64,000 nucleotides of DNA from Microbacterium sp. LWO14-1.2. Lineage in GTDB: Bacteria > Actinomycetota > Actinomycetes > Actinomycetales > Microbacteriaceae. Under the pieces are notes generated by a model. The model did no database searches. It was not told where the DNA came from and saw only the letters and a program-made list of their open reading frames with translations. Made by a program: the position numbers and the translations under genes. Of this stretch, positions 59,046 through 64,000 are shown one piece after another. Positions within the stretch are counted from its first letter, which is position 1. Each line of letters begins with the position of its first letter. The stretch covers positions 1 through 64,000 of the forward strand of contig NZ_CP151633.1 of the NCBI RefSeq assembly GCF_038397715.1, given 5' to 3'.

Positions 59046-60341
59046 TCAGTACGTGCGCAGCAGATCGGCCAGCACCTGCTGACCGAAGACAAGCGATTCT
59101 ACGGGCACGCGCTCGTCGACTCCGTGGAACATGCCCGTGAAGTCCAGGTCGGCCGGCAGCCGCAGCGGCGCGAAGCCGTACCCGGTGATGCCGAGATACG
59201 CGAGCGCCTTGTTGTCCGTCCCCGCCCCGAGGAGATACGGGATGACGGGCACGCCCGGGTCGTGATGGCCCAGGCTCGCCACCATCGCGTCGACCAGGTC
59301 GCCCTCGAACGGCGTTTCCATGCCGATGTCGCGCACGACGGTCTGGATCTCGATCTCGTCTCCCACGATCTGCTGCAGCTCGCGCAGCACATCGTCTTCG
59401 GTGCCGGGGATCACGCGGACGTCGATGAGCGCCTCGGCCCGCTCCGGGATGACGTTGTGCTTGTACCCGGCACTCAGCACGGTCGGGTTCGTCGTCGTAC
59501 GGAAGGTCGAGCGCAGGAATGCCGCGGCGGGACCCGCTGCAGCGGCCAGCGCGTCGGGGTCGTCGACCGGACGCCCGGTGAGGTCGCTCAGCCCCTGCAG
59601 CAGCGCCTCGGTCGTCGGCGTGAGTCGGACGGGCCAGCGTGTGCGGCCGATCGCCGCGACGGCCTCCGCCAGTTTCGTGACCGCGTTGTCGTCGTGCAGG
59701 CGGCTGCCGTGCCCGGCCCGCCCCTTCGCGACGAGACGGATCCAGATCAGCGCCTTCTCCCCCACCTGCAGCAGGTACGCGCGACGGTCGTCGACGTAGA
59801 TCGAGTACCCGCCGACCTCGCTGATCGCCTCCGTCGCACCCGCGAACCACTCCGGCCGGTCGCGCACGACGAGCGCGGAGCCCTCCACGCCGCCGTTCTC
59901 CTCGTCGGCGAAGAACGCCAGCACAAGGTCGCGCTCGGGCTTCTCGCCGGCGCGCAGGATGTCCGCGACCGCGGTGAGGATCATCGCATCCATGTTCTTC
60001 ATGTCGACGGCGCCTCGACCCCAGAGCATCCCGTTCTGAACGACACCCGCGAAGGGGTCGACCGTCCAGTCCTCCGGCATCGCCGGGACGACGTCGAGAT
60101 GACCGTGCACCACGAGTGCTGGCTTGCTGCGGTCGCGACCCGGCACCCTGGCCATCACGTTGGTACGCCGCGGGATCGGTTCGTAGTACTCGACCTCGAG
60201 TCCGAGCTCCGTGAGGTAGGCGCCGACGTACTCCGCTGCCTCACGCTCGCCCTTGGCGTCTCCTCCGCCGAAGTTCGACGTGTCGAAGCGGATCAGGTCT
60301 CGGGCCACGCGCACGACTTCGGGAAGGGACTGCTCGGTCAT
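59046..60341 (-). CDS. M20/M25/M40 family metallo-hydrolase
   Basis: A 431-residue zinc peptidase-like enzyme. Metal motifs are VHGHLDVVP (about 79-87), GRGAVDMK (about 111-118), FADEENGG (about 148-155) and a late GAGTDNKALAYLG. A dimerisation lid domain lies about 190-310. It is likely a dipeptidase or acylase. The gene is separated from uppP by 51 nt. Confidence 0.92.
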   Translation of the reverse strand: MTEQSLPEVVRVARDLIRFDTSNFGGGDAKGEREAAEYVGAYLTELGLEVEYYEPIPRRTNVMARVPGRDRSKPALVVHGHLDVVPAMPEDWTVDPFAGVVQNGMLWGRGAVDMKNMDAMILTAVADILRAGEKPERDLVLAFFADEENGGVEGSALVVRDRPEWFAGATEAISEVGGYSIYVDDRRAYLLQVGEKALIWIRLVAKGRAGHGSRLHDDNAVTKLAEAVAAIGRTRWPVRLTPTTEALLQGLSDLTGRPVDDPDALAAAAGPAAAFLRSTFRTTTNPTVLSAGYKHNVIPERAEALIDVRVIPGTEDDVLRELQQIVGDEIEIQTVVRDIGMETPFEGDLVDAMVASLGHHDPGVPVIPYLLGAGTDNKALAYLGITGYGFAPLRLPADLDFTGMFHGVDERVPVESLVFGQQVLADLLRTY

Positions 60342-60453
60342 GGCTCCAGGCTATCGAAGCCGCGAGGCGCGCCCGGGCGACCGCCTCGGTTTCTGAGTGC
60401 GTCGAACCGCGTGCTAATGTAAATCTTCGTTCGGCAACGAACATCCAACACCC

Positions 60454-60536
60454 GCGCGGGTGGCGGAATGGTAGACGCGCTACGTTGAGGTCGTAGTGCC
60501 CGTAAGGGCGTGGGGGTTCAAGTCCCCCTCCGCGCA
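60454..60536 (+). tRNA. tRNA-Leu (anticodon GAG)
   Basis: An 83-nt class II tRNA. The acceptor stem is GCGCGGG with TCCGCGC, and the anticodon arm is CTACG/CGTAG with loop TTGAGGT (anticodon GAG). A variable arm (TGCCCGTAAGGGCG) is typical of tRNA-Leu, and the T loop is GGTTCAAGTCC. CCA is not encoded. Confidence 0.95.
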
Positions 60537-60542
60537 CAGACA

Positions 60543-60573
60543 GGCCCCGGAAGATCCACGATCCTCCGGGGCC
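60543..60573 (+). terminator. Terminator after tRNA-Leu
   Basis: Arms GGCCCCGGA and TCCGGGGCC with a partly paired loop, followed by TTCTTCG. It starts 7 nt after the tRNA and also faces the convergent transporter gene. Confidence 0.8.
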
Positions 60574-60624
60574 TTCTTCGTACCCGGCGTCCGGCCGGCG
60601 CGAGGCACCGACCGGACGCCGACG

Positions 60625-61725
60625 TCACACCGCCCCGACGCCGAACACCAGTCCGAGCACGTAGGTGACGGCAGCGGCTCCGAAACCTATCGCCAGCTGA
60701 CGCAGCGCGCGGCGCAGCGGCGGGCCGCCGGACAGGATGCCGACCATCGCTCCCGTCGACAGGAGCGCGACACCCACCAGCACGAGGGCCACGACGACGG
60801 CCGTGGTGCCCTGCAGTCCGAAGATCCACGGGAGCACAGGGATGATGGCGCCGGAGGAGAACAGCAGGAACGACGAGAGGGCGGCAGTCCAGTCGCTGCC
60901 GACGATGTCGTGGTCGTCACCGCCGTGCACGTGTACCGGACCGGTGGTCGCGGTGCGCTCGACGCCTGCGCGGGCCGCGGCGACGATGCGACTGGCGCGT
61001 TCGAGCGCCTCCTCCGGGCCGACTCCCCGCGCGCGGTAGACGAGAGCCAGCTCGTTCTCGTCGATGTCGAGGTCGGCGGCGGTGGCCGCTGCGTCCTCGT
61101 TCGCCTCCGTCGCCGCGAGCAGCTCGCGCTGCGACCTCACCGAGACGAACTCCCCCGCGCCCATCGACAGCGCACCGGCCAGCAGCCCGGCGATGCCGCT
61201 GAAGAGCACGAAGCCCGAGCTCACACCGGTCGCCCCGATGCCGAGCACGAGCGCGAGGTTGCTGACGAGACCGTCGTTCGCGCCGAACACCGCGGCTCGG
61301 AAGGAGCCGGACAAGCGGCGTCGCCCCCGCGCGGCGAGTCCGCGGACGACCTCGTAGTGCACCTTCTCGTCGGCCCGCATCGCGGGGGTGGCGTACTGCT
61401 CCTCGTCGTACGGCGACCGCGCCTCGGCGCTCTGCGCGAGGGCGAGCACGAAGATCGAGCCGAATCGTCCCGCCATCCGCCCGAGCAGACGCGAGCGGAC
61501 ACCCGCCCTGGGCAGACGTGCCGGCTCGCCGCCGAGCAGATCGAGCCAGTGCTGCTCGTGTCGTCGCTCGGCGTCGGCGAGTCCGAGGAGGATCTCGCGC
61601 TCCTCCCCTGAGCGACGGTGAGCGAGTCGCTGGTAGACGAGGCCCTCGGCCCGCTCCTCGACGAGGTAGCGGGCCCACCGACGTCGATCGGCGTCGGTCG
61701 CGGGGGCAGGCGCAGGTGCGGTCAT
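60625..61725 (-). CDS. VIT1/CCC1 family iron/manganese transporter with ferritin-like domain (MbfA-like)
   Basis: A 366-residue protein. The N-terminal 130 residues look like a rubrerythrin/ferritin-like domain with Glu and His ligands (AERRHEQHWLDLLGG and ADEKVHYEVVRGL). The C-terminal part is a VIT1/CCC1 transporter: FRAAVFGANDGLVSNLALVLG, GAGEFVSVRSQRELL, then membrane helices to the end. Such fusions export or store iron. GAGGAGA precedes ATG 61725. Confidence 0.88.
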   Translation of the reverse strand: MTAPAPAPATDADRRRWARYLVEERAEGLVYQRLAHRRSGEEREILLGLADAERRHEQHWLDLLGGEPARLPRAGVRSRLLGRMAGRFGSIFVLALAQSAEARSPYDEEQYATPAMRADEKVHYEVVRGLAARGRRRLSGSFRAAVFGANDGLVSNLALVLGIGATGVSSGFVLFSGIAGLLAGALSMGAGEFVSVRSQRELLAATEANEDAAATAADLDIDENELALVYRARGVGPEEALERASRIVAAARAGVERTATTGPVHVHGGDDHDIVGSDWTAALSSFLLFSSGAIIPVLPWIFGLQGTTAVVVALVLVGVALLSTGAMVGILSGGPPLRRALRQLAIGFGAAAVTYVLGLVFGVGAV

Positions 61726-61848
61726 GAAGTCTCCTCGGTACTGCTGCGGGGGCGTTTCCACGCTAATCGGCGAGGCACGGCGTGCACGCCGAAAACCCGT
61801 GATTGCCAGCTTTTCGGGGCGGCGAAGGAGGGACGCGTGAGGCGTCGG

Positions 61849-63591
61849 TCAGGAGCGGACGCGCTTGCGCAGCACGTCGATCCGGGCCTGCAGCTGGGTG
61901 ACCGTCGCCTGCGCGACAGCCGGACCGCCGCAGATGCGACGCAGCTCGGCGTGCACTGCTCCGTGCGGCTCGCCCTTCTGCCGCGCGTAGAGCCCGACGA
62001 GGCTGTTCAGCAGCTGCCGCTGCTCCTTGAGCGTGCGATGGAGGGGTGCGGGGAGCGTGGTCGTCTCGGTGGGCCCGGCCGCCGCCTCGCGCGCTTCACG
62101 GAGCCGGGACTGCCGCGCCTGACGCTGCATCAGGAGTTCATGCACGTGCTCGGGCTCGAGGAGCCCGGGGAACCCGATGAACTCCTCCTCCTCCGGGGTG
62201 CCCGGTTCGGCCAGCTGACCGAACTCCTGGCCCTCGAACACGAGCCGATCGAAGTGCGCGATCGACGACAGCGCCTGATAGCTGAACTCCTGGGTCAGCG
62301 CGTCCGACGCGTCGTCCTCCCGGTTCGCGCTGTCGAGCAGTGAGTCCTCGAGTCCGTCGTCGTCTTTCGACTGTCGATCGAGCGCGTGGTCGCGCTGCTT
62401 GTCCATCTCGTTCGCCAGTCCCATGAGGACGGGAACCTGCGGAAGGAAGACGCTCGCCGCCTCGCCCCGTCGGCGGGCGCGCACGAAGCGCCCGATGGCC
62501 TGCGCGAAGAACAGCGGCGTCGACGACGACGTGGCGTAGACCCCGACCGCGAGGCGCGGCACGTCGACACCCTCCGACACCATGCGCACCGCGACCATCC
62601 AGCGATCGTCGCTCGCACTGAACTTCTCGATCCGCTCGGAGGCCGTCGCATCGTCGGAGAGCACGATCGTCGGCTGCTGGCGCGTGATGCTGTGGAGGAT
62701 CTTGGCGTAGGCCCGCGCCACGGTCTGGTCTGTGGCCAGCACGAGTCCGCCGGCATCGGGGATGTGGTGGCGGATCTCGGTGAGGCGACGATCAGCGGCG
62801 GAGAGCACCGCCGGCATCCACTCGCCCTCCGGATCGAGAGCGGTACGCCAGGCCTGGGACGTGACGTCCTTCGTATTGTCCTGCCCGAGGTGCGTCTCGA
62901 GCTCGTCGCCCGAGCTCGTGCGCCACCGCATCTTGCCCGCGTACATGTGGAAGAGCACCGGCCGCACGACGCCGTCGGCGAGGGCTCGTCCGTAGCCGTA
63001 GTTGTAGTCGGTCCGCGAGATCCGCGCCCCGGACTCGTCCGGGTGGTACTCGACGAACGGGATGGGCGCGGTGTCGCTGCGGAACGGGGTTCCGGAGAGG
63101 AGCAGGCGCCTCTTGGCCGGTCCGTACGCGTCGCGGATGGCGTCGCCCCAGCTCAGCGCGTCACCGCCATGGTGCACCTCGTCGAGGATCACGAGCGTGT
63201 TCGCGTCTTCGGTGAGGTGACGGTGCACCGACGACTTCGCCGCCACCTGCGCGTAGGTCACGACAGCGCCGTGATAGTGGCGCGCCGGCGCCCAGTGACT
63301 GTTCTTGAACTGGGGATCGAGCCGGATGTGCACGCGAGCCGCGGCATCTGCCCACTGGGTCTTCAGATGCTCGGTCGGAGCGACGACGATGATCCGGTTC
63401 ACCTCGCCGCTGCGCATGAGCTCGACGGCGAGGGTGAGGGCGAACGTGGTCTTGCCTGCCCCGGGTGTCGCGGCGACGAGGAAGTCGCGCTGATCCGCCT
63501 CGAAGTACTGCTCGAGAGCCTCCTGCTGCCAGGCACGCAGCTTGTTGGCGGTTCCCCACGGGGCGCGCTGGGGAAAGGACGGAGAAAGCAT
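61849..63591 (-). CDS. DEAD/DEAH box helicase
   Basis: A 580-residue superfamily 2 helicase. Motifs are RAWQQEALEQYF, ATPGAGKTT (about 41-49), DEVHHGGD (about 124-131), LSGTPFRSD and a helicase C domain with MVSEGVDVPRLAVGVYAT and QAIGRFVRARR. The C-terminal region is charged. The start is uncertain: ATG 63591 is used, and GTG 63621 would add ten residues. It probably acts in repair or nucleic acid remodelling. Confidence 0.88.
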   Translation of the reverse strand: MLSPSFPQRAPWGTANKLRAWQQEALEQYFEADQRDFLVAATPGAGKTTFALTLAVELMRSGEVNRIIVVAPTEHLKTQWADAAARVHIRLDPQFKNSHWAPARHYHGAVVTYAQVAAKSSVHRHLTEDANTLVILDEVHHGGDALSWGDAIRDAYGPAKRRLLLSGTPFRSDTAPIPFVEYHPDESGARISRTDYNYGYGRALADGVVRPVLFHMYAGKMRWRTSSGDELETHLGQDNTKDVTSQAWRTALDPEGEWMPAVLSAADRRLTEIRHHIPDAGGLVLATDQTVARAYAKILHSITRQQPTIVLSDDATASERIEKFSASDDRWMVAVRMVSEGVDVPRLAVGVYATSSSTPLFFAQAIGRFVRARRRGEAASVFLPQVPVLMGLANEMDKQRDHALDRQSKDDDGLEDSLLDSANREDDASDALTQEFSYQALSSIAHFDRLVFEGQEFGQLAEPGTPEEEEFIGFPGLLEPEHVHELLMQRQARQSRLREAREAAAGPTETTTLPAPLHRTLKEQRQLLNSLVGLYARQKGEPHGAVHAELRRICGGPAVAQATVTQLQARIDVLRKRVRS

Positions 63592-63716
63592 CGAGACAAC
63601 GATAATCGCTGCCGCCGACACCGGATCGCACCGGCGCGGATGCCGACCGGCGGAGTAGGCTCGGTCACTGCGCCGCCGCCATCGATGCGCGGCGCACGTT
63701 CGCGAAGGAGAGCTGG

Positions 63717-64000
63717 ATGACCGACCAGGATTCGACTCGGACCCCGTACGTGGCCAACGACACGCCCCACCCGTGGCGCCGTTTCGTGGCCGTGGGCGAC
63801 TCGTTCACCGAGGGCATCGGCGACCCCGATCCCGCCGTACCCGGTGGACACCGCGGCTGGGCGGACCGCGTGGCCGAAGTGCTGGCGCAGGACGTCGACG
63901 ACTTCGCCTATGCGAACCTCGCCGTGCGCGGCAAGCTCATCGCGCAGATCGTGGAGGACCAGATCGAACCGGCCGTCGAGCTGCGCCCCGACCTCGTCTC
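63717..64000 (+). CDS. SGNH/GDSL family hydrolase, partial at window end
   Basis: The first 94 residues are present. VAVGDSFTEGIGDP holds the GDS block I nucleophile, and ANLAVRGKL fits block II (N/G). GAAGGAG precedes ATG 63717. The enzyme is probably an esterase or lipase. The rest lies outside the window. Confidence 0.88.
   Translation, partial: MTDQDSTRTPYVANDTPHPWRRFVAVGDSFTEGIGDPDPAVPGGHRGWADRVAEVLAQDVDDFAYANLAVRGKLIAQIVEDQIEPAVELRPDLV

Noticed and set aside
61789..61817. CCGAAAA/TTTTCGG inverted repeat between the helicase and transporter genes
   Set aside because: Short arms and a 15-nt loop. It could be a weak terminator for the helicase gene, but the evidence is too thin.
1..64000. 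CRISPR arrays, rRNA genes, riboswitches and complete insertion sequences
   Set aside because: I looked for regularly spaced repeats, rRNA-like blocks and transposase genes with terminal repeats and saw none beyond the ISL3 tail fragment. Only one tRNA was recognised.

Overview
The window is high-GC actinobacterial DNA. Gene content and order point to Microbacteriaceae, most likely a Microbacterium-like organism. Supporting evidence is the pafB-pafC-tatA-tatC-helY-lnt block, RbpA, mycothiol-type arsenate reductases, many GTG starts, and several starts that look leaderless (a -10 hexamer about 7 nt upstream of the start codon).

Region 1 (1-15.6 kb, all plus strand) is one long, tightly packed metal and cell-envelope operon. 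It carries a DUF3515 lipoprotein, a CopD-CtaG fusion, CopC, a DsbA-like thioredoxin, a flavoprotein, LspA, a small membrane protein, CtaG, Lnt, an M23 peptidase, and a full System II cytochrome c maturation set (ResA-like, CcdA, ResB, CcsB). Most junctions are 4-nt overlaps or very short gaps. Three small membrane proteins sharing a C-terminal PxLxxLx(I/V)SR signature (DUF6153-like) are interspersed; a fourth lies in region 3.

Region 2 (15.6-23.5 kb) holds a coiled-coil M23 peptidase divergent from an ArsR regulator, an Apea-like HEPN protein, and an arsenic cluster: ArsR, a flavoprotein with a Cys-rich tail, ArsC, an ArsR-ArsC fusion, an aquaglyceroporin and a CoA-disulfide-reductase-like enzyme. 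No ArsB or Acr3 pump is present. Region 3 (23.6-28.6 kb) is a copper cluster: CsoR behind a near-perfect 33-nt palindrome, a CopZ-like chaperone, a CPH-type P1B ATPase, the fourth DUF6153-like protein, a DUF305 lipoprotein and a BNR-repeat lipoprotein.

Region 4 (28.8-38.2 kb) is accessory DNA. It has a HIRAN protein, small unknown genes, a metallophosphoesterase operon and an Xre regulator with its own palindrome. It also has a three-gene recombinase module (active tyrosine recombinase, Xre, and a zinc-ribbon protein with a degenerate recombinase domain), an ISL3-type transposase tail, a trypsin-like protease remnant, a lactococcin-972-type bacteriocin and a lipoprotein. The recombinases and remnants near the right edge suggest that positions 1 to about 38.2 kb belong to an integrated island whose left end lies outside the window.

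Region 5 (38.3-64 kb) looks like conserved chromosome: a methyltransferase, an AraC/VOC/UvrA-like/DHFR-like operon, HdeD, an SDR enzyme, NfeD with an SPFH protein, GDPD and RbpA. These are followed by chromosomal Lnt, HelY, TatC, TatA, PafC, PafB, an FKBP isomerase, TrmI, a HAD hydrolase, PAC2, UppP, an M20 peptidase, tRNA-Leu(GAG), an MbfA-like transporter, a helicase and the start of an SGNH hydrolase.

The most interesting signal is that each of the four DUF6153-like genes sits directly upstream of a gene for an exported thiol protein or lipoprotein. The intervening gaps are 82, 87, 164 and 83 nt and contain hairpins. This arrangement resembles a family of translated metal-sensing leader genes, comparable in layout to the CutF/DUF2946 switch. 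That reading is inference.
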